DNA from: Bacillus_BD oryzisoli_A
Lineage (GTDB): Bacteria > Bacillota > Bacilli > Bacillales > Cytobacillaceae
Reading direction: 5' to 3'
Assembly (NCBI RefSeq): GCF_043641075.1
Contig: NZ_JBHZRC010000004.1
Coordinates: 124,001 to 188,000 of the forward strand
DNA: 64,000 nucleotides
Numbering within the stretch: the first letter of the stretch is position 1; the number at the start of each line of letters is the position of its first letter. Both the position numbers and the translations under genes were made by a program. Below are positions 1-7,689 of the stretch, one piece after another. The notes beneath the pieces are model-generated. The model saw nothing but the letters and a program-made list of their open reading frames with translations, did not search any database and was not told the origin of the DNA.

Positions 1-325
1 CCACCTGATAATGCTTATTCAAGCCTAATTCAATGCTAGGATTGATATCAATAGACATATAAGCATATACCTGATTATTTTGATAAAACGGAATGACGGA
101 AACCAATAATAGGAGGCATACGAATGAGGCAGCCAGTGCCTTCCCTTTAAAAGTATGAATATAAGAAAAAAACGTATTCCGTTTCACCTGTACATCCGAA
201 ATATAGTCAATTTCCTGACCTATTTGATAATCACCACCAAGCTTACGGGCACGCAAAAATTCACCTTCTGGGGTTAGAATGGTTACAAAACGTTCATTTA
301 TTTCCATGACGAGTCCTTTTTTCAC
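1..325 (-). CDS. rsgI: Anti-sigma-I factor RsgI, N-terminal part (cut by window edge)
   Basis: This is the membrane anti-sigma factor that holds SigI inactive. It starts with GTG at 325-323, sharing the four bases GTGA with the sigI stop, so the two genes are translationally coupled. The visible 108 codons hold the cytoplasmic RsgI N-terminal domain (about residues 1-55), one membrane helix (about 65-85, core AASFVCLLLVSVIPFY) and the start of the outer part with the family motif SIDINPSIELGLN. The rest lies outside the window, so the type of extracellular sensor domain cannot be seen. The identification rests on these motifs and on sigI next door. Confidence 0.88.
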   Translation of the reverse strand, partial: MKKGLVMEINERFVTILTPEGEFLRARKLGGDYQIGQEIDYISDVQVKRNTFFSYIHTFKGKALAASFVCLLLLVSVIPFYQNNQVYAYMSIDINPSIELGLNKHYQV

Positions 326-1065
326 GTTTCCACAACCCCTTTAATATAATCCTTTAAATAGACAAAGTCACAAATCAAAATGAGTGAAATAGCAATAATA
401 TATTTACGGTTTCTCTCTATTGTTTTTCTGCTTACGGATACCATGCTTTCAAGCTGTTTGATCGGAAGCTGCTTTTTTGTTAGCAGACTATTAGAAAGCT
501 CTTCATTTTCAGCAACTATTTTTGCGACCAGTATCGCACTTTTCCTTGCATCAGCATGTTTTGGAGACTGTTCTAATAAATCCTGAAATGAAAGTTTATA
601 TTGCTGCAGCATACCCGTAAATAGAAGAATTTCCTCTTTCCTTAATTGCTCATCCATTTTACTGTTATATTCTTTAATCGACAGCTCGGCATCAATGGAG
701 GAGGTTTCTGAATCATCCTCATGATAACCTCCCAAGTCTAAACTAAGCTCGTTATATTTAGCTTGTGATCGGATGTAGTCTATCACTCTACGTTTCATAA
801 TTACTTCTGCAAAGCTAATTAATGAGCTACCCTTATCAGCTGAATACTTTTCAATCGCTTCATGAAATGCAATAAGACCAATACTAAATTCATCGTCTGA
901 TTCATGAATGTATCTTTTACAAACTGAAGAAACTGTTTTTGCAATAAATGGTTTATAAGCCTCAATCAGTTCATTCTGTATGGTTAAATCACCCTGTTGA
1001 ATAAGATGAATTTTTTCTTCCAGTGTTAGTTTTCTTTTTCGTGACATCAACAATAAACCCAGCAT
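322..1065 (-). CDS. sigI: RNA polymerase sigma factor SigI
   Basis: This is the alternative sigma factor of the SigI family, which serves heat and cell-wall stress in Bacillus. The 247 residues include a sigma-70 region 2 (about residues 40-110, with YKPFIAKTVSSVCKRYI and DEFSIGLIAFHEAIEKY) and a C-terminal helix-turn-helix (about 195-235, QLESMVSVSRKTIERNRKYI). The start at 1065 is supported by GAGGTGAGG just upstream; a later ATG at 1047 is possible but has no better site. A SigA-like extended -10 (TGcTATAAT, 1098-1090 on the minus strand) lies upstream. It forms an operon with rsgI. Confidence 0.93.
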   Translation of the reverse strand: MLGLLLMSRKRKLTLEEKIHLIQQGDLTIQNELIEAYKPFIAKTVSSVCKRYIHESDDEFSIGLIAFHEAIEKYSADKGSSLISFAEVIMKRRVIDYIRSQAKYNELSLDLGGYHEDDSETSSIDAELSIKEYNSKMDEQLRKEEILLFTGMLQQYKLSFQDLLEQSPKHADARKSAILVAKIVAENEELSNSLLTKKQLPIKQLESMVSVSRKTIERNRKYIIAISLILICDFVYLKDYIKGVVET

Positions 1066-1137
1066 AGCCTCACCTCAAATCAGAAAACCATTATAGCATA
1101 CAAAGAAGACCTCTATCAGTGAGTTTTTTTCATTTTA

Positions 1138-1169
1138 AGAAAAGGCCCCTTTCGTAGGAGCCTTTTTTC
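1138..1169. terminator. Rho-independent terminator
   Basis: The arms AAAAGGCcCC and GGaGCCTTTT pair around a 7-base loop and are flanked by T-runs on both sides. It lies just downstream of the DUF5667 gene on the minus strand and separates it from sigI. Confidence 0.75.
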
Positions 1170-1185
1170 TGTTGTATATCCTTTA

Positions 1186-2442
1186 TTATTTGTCTTCCTT
1201 GTGACCATTTCCTTGACCATTTTGTTTATTACCTTTTGCTTCTTCCTTAGCAGCCTGTTTTGTTTCTTTAGCTTCAAATTTCTCTTCCTTTGCTACTGCT
1301 TTTGCTTCCTGCTTCTCCTGTTTTGCCTCTGCTCTTTCAACTGCCTTTTGCTCTTTTACTCCCACTGCAGCATCTGGAGCTGGCTGAACTGGAGCCGGCT
1401 GAACTGCAGTCGTTTGTGAAGGATCTGCTGTAACTTCAGAAGCTGCTGGAGTACTTGCTGTGTTTTCTTCAACTACAGATGTTCCAGCTTCAACTCCTGC
1501 GTTAGTCGGTGCTGAAGAATCGTTTCCTTCTGTTTGGTTGTTTTCCAAGGACGTTTCTTCATCTGCAGCTACTGTTTGCTCAATCGTTACGTTCTCATTT
1601 TGTTCTTTTTTCTTATTTTTCTTTTTATCTTCAAATTTCTCAAGCTTCTTTGCTAACTTAGCATAGCTTTTATCAATATTTTTTTGTAAAGCCGCTTTTG
1701 CAACCGGATTTTTCACTTTTTCCATAGCTGCTTTAAGCGCAATAATATTCTGGGACATTAATTTCTCTGTTTCTTCGATTGTTTTATTATCTCCTGATGG
1801 CTCTTCTGCAGCACTTTCGTCGTTATCGACTGTGGCAACATCCTCTTCTGATACCTGTCCTTCAGATTCCTCTACCGTTGCCTCATCTTGCTCTGGAGTT
1901 GTTTCTTCAATAATTGCCTCTGAACCTTGAATACTTTCCAGCGCTTTATTGATTGTTTCCAATGCCCTTTCCTCTTCACCCTTTGCGAAAAGCTCTTCAG
2001 CTTCAGCCAAACGCTCTGTAGCAAATTCAGCTAATAATTTTGCTTCCTTTGCATCATCTAAGGTAAAAGCAAGTTTGATTTTTTCTAATGCTACTTTAAC
2101 AAAATAGAAGAAATCTCCTAGTACAAGTGATGGAGCCTTGTCTGAATCATTCTGCTGTACTTCCTCTGTTCCGGACTCTGGTTCGGCTGTTTGATCTGTA
2201 TCTACAGTCGTCTGATCCGTTTCGGTTGTTAGATTGGTGTTTACAGTTGTCTGATCAGTCTCAGCTGTTGGCTCTGTCTCTACAATTGCTTGATCTGGTT
2301 CGTTTCCATCCATCACTGCCTGCAAATCAATCGTTTTAGGGGCTGGTTCTTCAGCATGTACAGCAGATGCTGAGAAAACAAATGACCCAGCCAGTACCAT
2401 AGCTAGTCCGCTTTTAGCCATTTTCTTTGTTGAACTTTTCAT
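1186..2442 (-). CDS. Secreted DUF5667-domain protein
   Basis: This is an exported protein of unknown function. Translation most likely starts at 2442 (MKSSTKKMAKSG), because AGGTGG lies six bases upstream; the open frame runs further up to 2526 without a site. Residues 1-31 form a signal peptide ending AVHA. A stretch with imperfect ETDQTTV repeats follows, then the DUF5667 region (about 105-175, LVLGDFFYFVKVALEKIKLAF and a helical segment after it). The C-terminal third is very rich in Ala, Lys, Glu and Gln, predicted helical and strongly charged. Its promoter resembles a SigI promoter, so it may belong to the regulon of the neighbouring sigI. Confidence 0.72.
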   Translation of the reverse strand: MKSSTKKMAKSGLAMVLAGSFVFSASAVHAEEPAPKTIDLQAVMDGNEPDQAIVETEPTAETDQTTVNTNLTTETDQTTVDTDQTAEPESGTEEVQQNDSDKAPSLVLGDFFYFVKVALEKIKLAFTLDDAKEAKLLAEFATERLAEAEELFAKGEEERALETINKALESIQGSEAIIEETTPEQDEATVEESEGQVSEEDVATVDNDESAAEEPSGDNKTIEETEKLMSQNIIALKAAMEKVKNPVAKAALQKNIDKSYAKLAKKLEKFEDKKKNKKKEQNENVTIEQTVAADEETSLENNQTEGNDSSAPTNAGVEAGTSVVEENTASTPAASEVTADPSQTTAVQPAPVQPAPDAAVGVKEQKAVERAEAKQEKQEAKAVAKEEKFEAKETKQAAKEEAKGNKQNGQGNGHKEDK

Positions 2443-2493
2443 CATTTCCACCTCAAATAGAATTTTTCTAGTTATGCTTTCTTCACTAGAATA

Positions 2494-2522
2494 TTCGAAA
2501 ATGATGAGTAGCTTTTTGGGGG
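2494..2522 (-). promoter_or_regulatory. SigI-like promoter of the DUF5667 gene
   Basis: Read on the minus strand, ACCCCC-type bases (CCCCC at 2522-2518) are followed 20 bases later by CGAA (2497-2494). From memory, SigI promoters carry a C-rich ACCCCC -35 and a CGAA -10 element. The distance to the start codon at 2442 allows a leader of about 45 bases with a good ribosome site. The location directly beside sigI supports the reading; the exact spacing convention could not be checked. Confidence 0.55.
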
Positions 2523-2564
2523 TCACGAAAAAACTAATATCTTAAAATATCATTTATGCAATTC

Positions 2565-2747
2565 TTATCCCACAGGTTTCGCCATTTTAGCTTTCTGTTT
2601 CTCTCGTCGATACACTACTAAAAGAATCATAATAATAAAAATTACGAAACTGGAAAGTAAGAGCGAAATATTTCCACTATATAAACCAATCATCCCCAAA
2701 TTAACAACAAAAATCAGCAGATATTGCGGATAGAACTTCATAGCCAA
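2565..2747 (-). CDS. Small membrane protein, unknown
   Basis: This 60-residue protein has two predicted membrane helices (about residues 8-25 and 28-47) and a basic tail (RREKQKAKMAK), so it should lie in the cytoplasmic membrane with the tail inside. The start is TTG at 2747, chosen because AGGAGAG lies at good distance; an ATG two codons later is too far from that site. I do not recognise the family. It stands alone between the DUF5667 gene and the divergent MFS gene. Confidence 0.5.
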   Translation of the reverse strand: MAMKFYPQYLLIFVVNLGMIGLYSGNISLLLSSFVIFIIMILLVVYRREKQKAKMAKPVG

Positions 2748-2889
2748 CCCACTCTCCTAAGTAAGATCATTTTATTTTCATAACTCTCTCATGTTCACAA
2801 TCTTATTAGAATATATAACTATATAAACCCTCTCAGTTAAATTTTACTACAAAAACAAATTTCCGAAAGTTATTATCGTGAAAATTTAA

Positions 2890-2977
2890 ATTTAACTGAA
2901 TAGTTAAATAAAATATGTTATATTTAATCATTTTATCTATCGAAGGTTTATTGGCATTATTAAAATATAATGCTAAT
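2890..2977. promoter_or_regulatory. Two palindromes upstream of the MFS gene
   Basis: The AT-rich 318-base gap before the MFS exporter holds two inverted repeats. One has perfect 8-base arms ATTTAACT and AGTTAAAT (2890-2909). The other has 11-base arms with one mismatch, ATTGGCATTAT and ATAATGCTAAT, around a 6-base centre (2950-2977). They look like operators for a local repressor, but no regulator gene lies beside them. Nothing else is seen in the gap. Confidence 0.4.
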
Positions 2978-3065
2978 TTTAGGTTATAAAAATTTAGAAT
3001 TTTACAAATTATATGAATTCATTCATAATAGTAAGTAAAAATGACTTTATGAAAGGAATATAGCA

Positions 3066-4289
3066 ATGGAGAATTCGAAGGATTTTGAGTTTCAAAATAT
3101 GCATCGAATTACTTTGATCCTCTTCTGGACCGGTTTAGTCGTATTATGCTCATTATATGTAACCATTCCTTTATTGCCGGTTTTTGCAGAAGCCTACGGC
3201 CTTTCAGCAAGTCAGGCTGCATGGGCTGGAAGTATATTTTCAGTTTTTTTCGCGGCTGGCTCCTTATTTGTCGGTGCCGTCTCAGACCGATACGGCCGCA
3301 AAAGTGTGATGATGATTGGTTTGGTATGTTTTTCGTTCATCACCTTTTTGGTCGGTTTATCTAATAGCTACAGTAGTCTGCTTATCCTAAGAGCCCTTCA
3401 GGGTGCGGCGGCTGCAACATTCTCACCAGTTGCTTTAATCTATATAGGTCTAATGTATCCCCAAGCAAGGAGAGTTACTACCATTGGCATTATCAGTTCA
3501 GGATTTTTAATTGCCGGAATTATAGGTCAGCTTATAAGCTCATTGATTGAATCAATCTACAATTGGCATGCCGTATTTTTGATTTTAAGTGCAGTCTATT
3601 TTATTACGACCATTGTATTGGTCATTGTTTTACCGGAAGATGAATTCCAACAAGGGAATAATGACCTGCTTTCAATTATTAAAAAGTTCAAAATCCCTTT
3701 TTCACAAAAAAGATTGATCCTCTGTAACAGCATTGCGATCATGATTTTACTATCCTTCGTCGGCATGTACACCGCATTAGGAAATTACTTACACACCACG
3801 TTTGAATTTAATGAACAAGAGATTTTTGCTGTTCGTGCAGCAGGGATTTTGGGCATGATTTTATCCCCTTTCACCGGGAGGTTTGTTCAAAGGTTTGGCA
3901 TAAAGAAAGTATTAGTTAGCGGGTTGGGTTGTTCTATTATTGGATTATTAATCATGGGGCTTATACAGCAGTTATGGCTGATTATTATTATGAGTATTCT
4001 TTTTGTAGCAGGGATTGCCGTTGTTGTCCCTTCCATGCTTGCATTAGTTGGACAGCTTGGCGGAGATGAAAAAGGAATCGCCATATCCGTCTATACTTTC
4101 ATCCTATTCATTGGGGCAAGTATCGGGCCGATTTTGGCAACCTTAATATTAAAAACAGGAATTCTGACACTGCCTTTTATTGTTTTTAGCTGTATTCTCG
4201 CTGGCGGCTTAATCATTGCCACCTCTATTTTTTCAGCTGAGAAAAAAACCAGTGCATCACAGATAAATTCACAGTCTTTTGATGCCTAG
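3066..4289 (+). CDS. MFS transporter (drug-efflux type)
   Basis: This is a 407-residue major facilitator with about 12 membrane helices, probably a proton-driven exporter. The signature between helices 2 and 3 is clear (GAVSDRYGRKSVMMIG, about residues 76-91), and the pattern RALQGAAAATFSPVALIYI resembles motif C-type efflux pumps such as B. subtilis YybF. ATG at 3066 follows GAAAGGA. It is transcribed alone and ends at a strong terminator shared with mtlD. The substrate is unknown. Confidence 0.75.
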   Translation: MENSKDFEFQNMHRITLILFWTGLVVLCSLYVTIPLLPVFAEAYGLSASQAAWAGSIFSVFFAAGSLFVGAVSDRYGRKSVMMIGLVCFSFITFLVGLSNSYSSLLILRALQGAAAATFSPVALIYIGLMYPQARRVTTIGIISSGFLIAGIIGQLISSLIESIYNWHAVFLILSAVYFITTIVLVIVLPEDEFQQGNNDLLSIIKKFKIPFSQKRLILCNSIAIMILLSFVGMYTALGNYLHTTFEFNEQEIFAVRAAGILGMILSPFTGRFVQRFGIKKVLVSGLGCSIIGLLIMGLIQQLWLIIIMSILFVAGIAVVVPSMLALVGQLGGDEKGIAISVYTFILFIGASIGPILATLILKTGILTLPFIVFSCILAGGLIIATSIFSAEKKTSASQINSQSFDA

Positions 4290-4293
4290 CAAT

Positions 4294-4325
4294 AAGTCCT
4301 TCATCATTTCGATGAAGGACTTTTT
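4294..4325. terminator. Bidirectional terminator between MFS gene and mtlD
   Basis: The arms AGTCCTTCATC and GATGAAGGACT (11 pairs) enclose a 5-base loop and are followed by a T-run on the plus strand. The convergent mtlD ends 18 bases later. Confidence 0.85.
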
Positions 4326-4342
4326 ATCTGCTCTTTGTTCTA

Positions 4343-5497
4343 TTATTTCCGATATTCGGCCTTATAACCCTCATACTTTTCAACAATGGTTTTTACAGCC
4401 TCATCAGTCTCATCTAAATGACTTACTTCTTTTAATACATATGGAACACCATGCTCTTGAATCATTTTTTGCAGTTCAACGGATTCTGGATCCTCTTGAA
4501 CATCAAATAATAAGCATGCTGCAATGGCACTGGCGAGATTCTGATAAGACAGACCTAATTTCTTTGCCTCAACCAATGGTTTAACTAAGCGATCCTCAGC
4601 ACCTAATTTACGGATTGGAGACCGGCCTACTCGTGTTACATCATCATGAAGATGCTGATTTTGAAAGCGTCCTAAGATTTTCTTAATATATTTTTGATGA
4701 TCAGCTTCAGCTAAATCATAGGTTTTTGTTAAGTAAGCGCCTGTTTCCTCAATTGTAGCTTTTACCTTTTCATAAATAGCTGAATCATTTAATGTTTGGT
4801 CGATTGTTTCTTTACCGTCTAAATAGCCAAAATAGGCTGTTACAGCATGGCCTGTATTAACCGTAAATAGCTTACGTTCAATAAACGGGGCCAGATCCGC
4901 AACCTTTGTCATCCCTTCTACTGCAGGAATATCATCTGTTGTTTCCACAACCCATTCATAATAAGGCTCTACTAAGACATCCAACGAATTTTTATTGTCT
5001 TGAATTGGTACAATTCGGTCAACAGCTGAATTAAAGAAATAAACTACACCTTCCATTTTACTTGCAGCAGCATCATCCAGTTTTTTAAAAATATGACCTT
5101 TTAATATATCCGTTGCGCTAATTTGATTTTCACAGGCAATCACATATACCTTTTCATTTGTTGCATGGATTCTTGACTGCAGACCCTTAGCAATTAACGG
5201 AGCAATATGCGGGAGAATATTCGGACCAATAGCAGTCGTAATATATGTTGCCTCTTCAATCGCTTTAATAACATCCTCTTCCTGCTTCATATTATTTAGA
5301 CCTGAAACATTATGAATCTCAGTTATCGTTGGTTGGTCCTCTGCAGTCCTAACGTTATATCCTTTTTCTTCATTAAGTCTTGAGATTATTTCATCCGCAA
5401 TGTCTACAAATGTAACATGATATCCAGATTGAGAAAATAGTGCGCCTATAAAACCTCTGCCGATATTTCCTGCACCAAAATGTACTACCTTTTTCAT
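4343..5497 (-). CDS. mtlD: Mannitol-1-phosphate 5-dehydrogenase MtlD
   Basis: This enzyme oxidises mannitol 1-phosphate to fructose 6-phosphate with NAD. The N-terminus carries the nucleotide-binding motif HFGAGNIGRGFIG, and the core motif FTVNTGHAVTAYFGYLDG is typical of the MtlD family; the length (384 residues) is normal. I place the start at ATG 5497 (MKKVVHFGAG) because family members begin there. An upstream ATG at 5509 overlaps the mtlR stop (ATGA) and could be used for coupling; the ribosome site AAAGGA fits neither perfectly. It is the last gene of mtlA-mtlR-mtlD. Confidence 0.95.
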   Translation of the reverse strand: MKKVVHFGAGNIGRGFIGALFSQSGYHVTFVDIADEIISRLNEEKGYNVRTAEDQPTITEIHNVSGLNNMKQEEDVIKAIEEATYITTAIGPNILPHIAPLIAKGLQSRIHATNEKVYVIACENQISATDILKGHIFKKLDDAAASKMEGVVYFFNSAVDRIVPIQDNKNSLDVLVEPYYEWVVETTDDIPAVEGMTKVADLAPFIERKLFTVNTGHAVTAYFGYLDGKETIDQTLNDSAIYEKVKATIEETGAYLTKTYDLAEADHQKYIKKILGRFQNQHLHDDVTRVGRSPIRKLGAEDRLVKPLVEAKKLGLSYQNLASAIAACLLFDVQEDPESVELQKMIQEHGVPYVLKEVSHLDETDEAVKTIVEKYEGYKAEYRK

Positions 5498-5505
5498 ATA
5501 TAATG

Positions 5506-7605
5506 TCATTCCTTTACAAATTTATTTTTCAAATAATCATAAAAAGTCTCTTCCAGCTTTGAACGAATGATCGTTTCATTAGCTGATGAAAATATCATGA
5601 TTGCCTTTTTATCTTCGACAATAATGGAGCTTACAATGCTTATTATTTCCAGTTGAAGCTGATTTAATTTTTCTGGAGCAAGCAGCAGCAGGATATTATG
5701 GACATCCATTCTCTTCCCATCCATGCCGAGCAAGCGATAGGGTGACTCTAAATGAGCAATATGGAAGAGCATTTCTGATACTCCTTCATGACGGCAGTGA
5801 AACAGCGCCAGATTTGTATCAGGAATACCTAATCCCCCCTTTGTCTCTCTTGCCATCAACTGATCATACACACCGGCTGCATTCGAAACTAACCCCCGAT
5901 CTGAACAGCGCTCAACCATTTCCCTAATAAAAACAGAATAGTTTCGACTATTTTTCGCTCGATATACAGACAAATTCTGTAAGATGGTCCTTATACTATT
6001 TTGAACCACATCAACTTCCTGCATAAATTCAGTTAACGACTTAACAATCGGTTTGTTCAATTTAGTTAACTGCACATCAAAGTCATTGCTTGTTTGCATC
6101 GTTATCTTTTGAATGTTGGTTCCGATATAGTCATAGATCGCTTCAATATCTTTTTCATACAATAAAGGATTGACAAAAACATAATTCATTTTTTCCTGCA
6201 TAGGTAAAATAACAGTAGATATAATGATCCCGTATTGGCTTATATCCTTTGTCTGTAAATCCTTAATGGAAGCAACATCAATGACAGTAATTTCTGGGAC
6301 CTCTTTTTTAATTCGACTAGCAAGCATTTTCGAGGTTCCTATTCCGGTTGGACAAACAATTAGGGCACGTACCTGAACTTCCTCTTTTCGTAACTCTAGT
6401 GCTGAACCAAAATGTAAAACAATATAAGCAATTTCATCATCCGTAAATTCAATGTCTTTAAACTCCTTTACAACACTGTTACTAACAGCCAAAAACAGCA
6501 AAGGATACTTCTTTTTAATTTCTTCCGTTAATGGATTAAACGAGCTCAAACCTTTTCTTAGCCGGAAAATAGAGGGTTCCATATGAGCCAATAACCCTTG
6601 AAAGAGAGAAAAATCTGATGTTAAATCACTATTCATTTGCTCTGAAACATGGTGAATGATTTTTTTAATCGACCGGCCAATTAGAACACTGTCATAATTC
6701 GTATAGACAGCTTCATGAACTTTGGAGCCTCTTAATACCATGACTAGAAAGGCTAACTCGATATCACTCATAGAAATGGAGAACTGCTGGTAAAATTCAT
6801 CACTGATTTCCTTTACAAATTTGAATTCTTCTGTAGGCTTGATTGAATCTAAATCTAGCCTAGTCTCTGATAGCGTGCAGCCTTTTTCTATTCTTTGTAA
6901 AGAGATACAAATATTAATTAGAAACGTGATATAATCACTATCAGCTAGTTTGGTATGTAAGTTTTTTATTTTTTTATAAACCACTTCATCTATTACCTTT
7001 AAATACGAGGTATTTAAATAAAATAAGACACGGTCCTTTTCTATTTGGTCATTTGCTAGAAGGATTAAGTTTTCAATAAGTTCATTATTAAAGTAGATGA
7101 GATAAAAATTGACCAATGCCTTGCGAATCTTTCCTTCCTCACCTTTGATCTCAACACCAACGCCTCTTTTTCTATCGAGCTCAATCCCGTAGTCCTGCAG
7201 CCATTCTGCTAACTCATCTAAATCTGTTCCTAACGTTGTAACTGAAACTCCTAGTTTTTTTGCTAAAAGAGCTAATTTTACCGGATCATTTGCCTCAATC
7301 ATTTTAATAAAGCAAAGAAGTCTTCTCTCTTCTAATGAAAGGTCCTGCGGTTTAACTTTGGTAAGCTCCTGGATCAACCGGTAAATATTCTGATTGGCTC
7401 CGGTTATAGATAATCCATTATCGCTTGATTTCTCCATCTGTAAATCAAAGGATTCTAATATTTTTTCAATATTTTTCAAATCACGGTGAACCGTTCTAAC
7501 ACTCACATGAAGAAAATCAGCAAAGGACAATGCCGTGTGCTTTCCGCTTTTTTTTATTAATAATTCTAGAATAGCCTTTTCTCTTGCTGTTATCAGCATG
7601 GACAT
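5506..7605 (-). CDS. mtlR: Mannitol operon transcriptional activator MtlR
   Basis: This is a PTS-controlled activator of 699 residues. It has an N-terminal DeoR-type helix-turn-helix (about residues 8-60, SFADFLHVSVRTVHRDLKNI), a second helix-turn-helix, two PRD domains (about 190-400), an EIIB-like domain with the motif VCPTGIGTSKM (Cys at about 418, matching the known phosphorylation site near Cys419 in B. subtilis MtlR) and a C-terminal EIIA-like domain with FHCRHEGV. Phosphorylation by the PTS sets its activity according to mannitol and glucose supply. It lies between mtlA and mtlD, behind a hairpin that probably lowers its expression. Confidence 0.93.
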   Translation of the reverse strand: MSMLITAREKAILELLIKKSGKHTALSFADFLHVSVRTVHRDLKNIEKILESFDLQMEKSSDNGLSITGANQNIYRLIQELTKVKPQDLSLEERRLLCFIKMIEANDPVKLALLAKKLGVSVTTLGTDLDELAEWLQDYGIELDRKRGVGVEIKGEEGKIRKALVNFYLIYFNNELIENLILLANDQIEKDRVLFYLNTSYLKVIDEVVYKKIKNLHTKLADSDYITFLINICISLQRIEKGCTLSETRLDLDSIKPTEEFKFVKEISDEFYQQFSISMSDIELAFLVMVLRGSKVHEAVYTNYDSVLIGRSIKKIIHHVSEQMNSDLTSDFSLFQGLLAHMEPSIFRLRKGLSSFNPLTEEIKKKYPLLFLAVSNSVVKEFKDIEFTDDEIAYIVLHFGSALELRKEEVQVRALIVCPTGIGTSKMLASRIKKEVPEITVIDVASIKDLQTKDISQYGIIISTVILPMQEKMNYVFVNPLLYEKDIEAIYDYIGTNIQKITMQTSNDFDVQLTKLNKPIVKSLTEFMQEVDVVQNSIRTILQNLSVYRAKNSRNYSVFIREMVERCSDRGLVSNAAGVYDQLMARETKGGLGIPDTNLALFHCRHEGVSEMLFHIAHLESPYRLLGMDGKRMDVHNILLLLAPEKLNQLQLEIISIVSSIIVEDKKAIMIFSSANETIIRSKLEETFYDYLKNKFVKE

Positions 7606-7656
7606 CAGCTCTTTTCGAGTATCGTATGTAGGAGAAAAACTTCTTTACATAGGAAT

Positions 7657-7683
7657 AAGAAAGATGCTTAACGCATCTTTCTT
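7657..7683 (-). terminator. Hairpin between mtlA and mtlR (partial terminator)
   Basis: Perfect 11-base arms AAGAAAGATGC and GCATCTTTCTT flank a 5-base loop. The T-run after it on the minus strand is short, so it probably lets some transcripts through and makes mtlA more abundant than mtlR and mtlD. Confidence 0.65.
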
Positions 7684-7689
7684 TCCTGC

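Noticed and set aside
1201..2339. Plus-strand open frames opposite the DUF5667 gene
   Set aside because: They result from the biased codons of the Glu/Lys/Ala-rich protein on the other strand.
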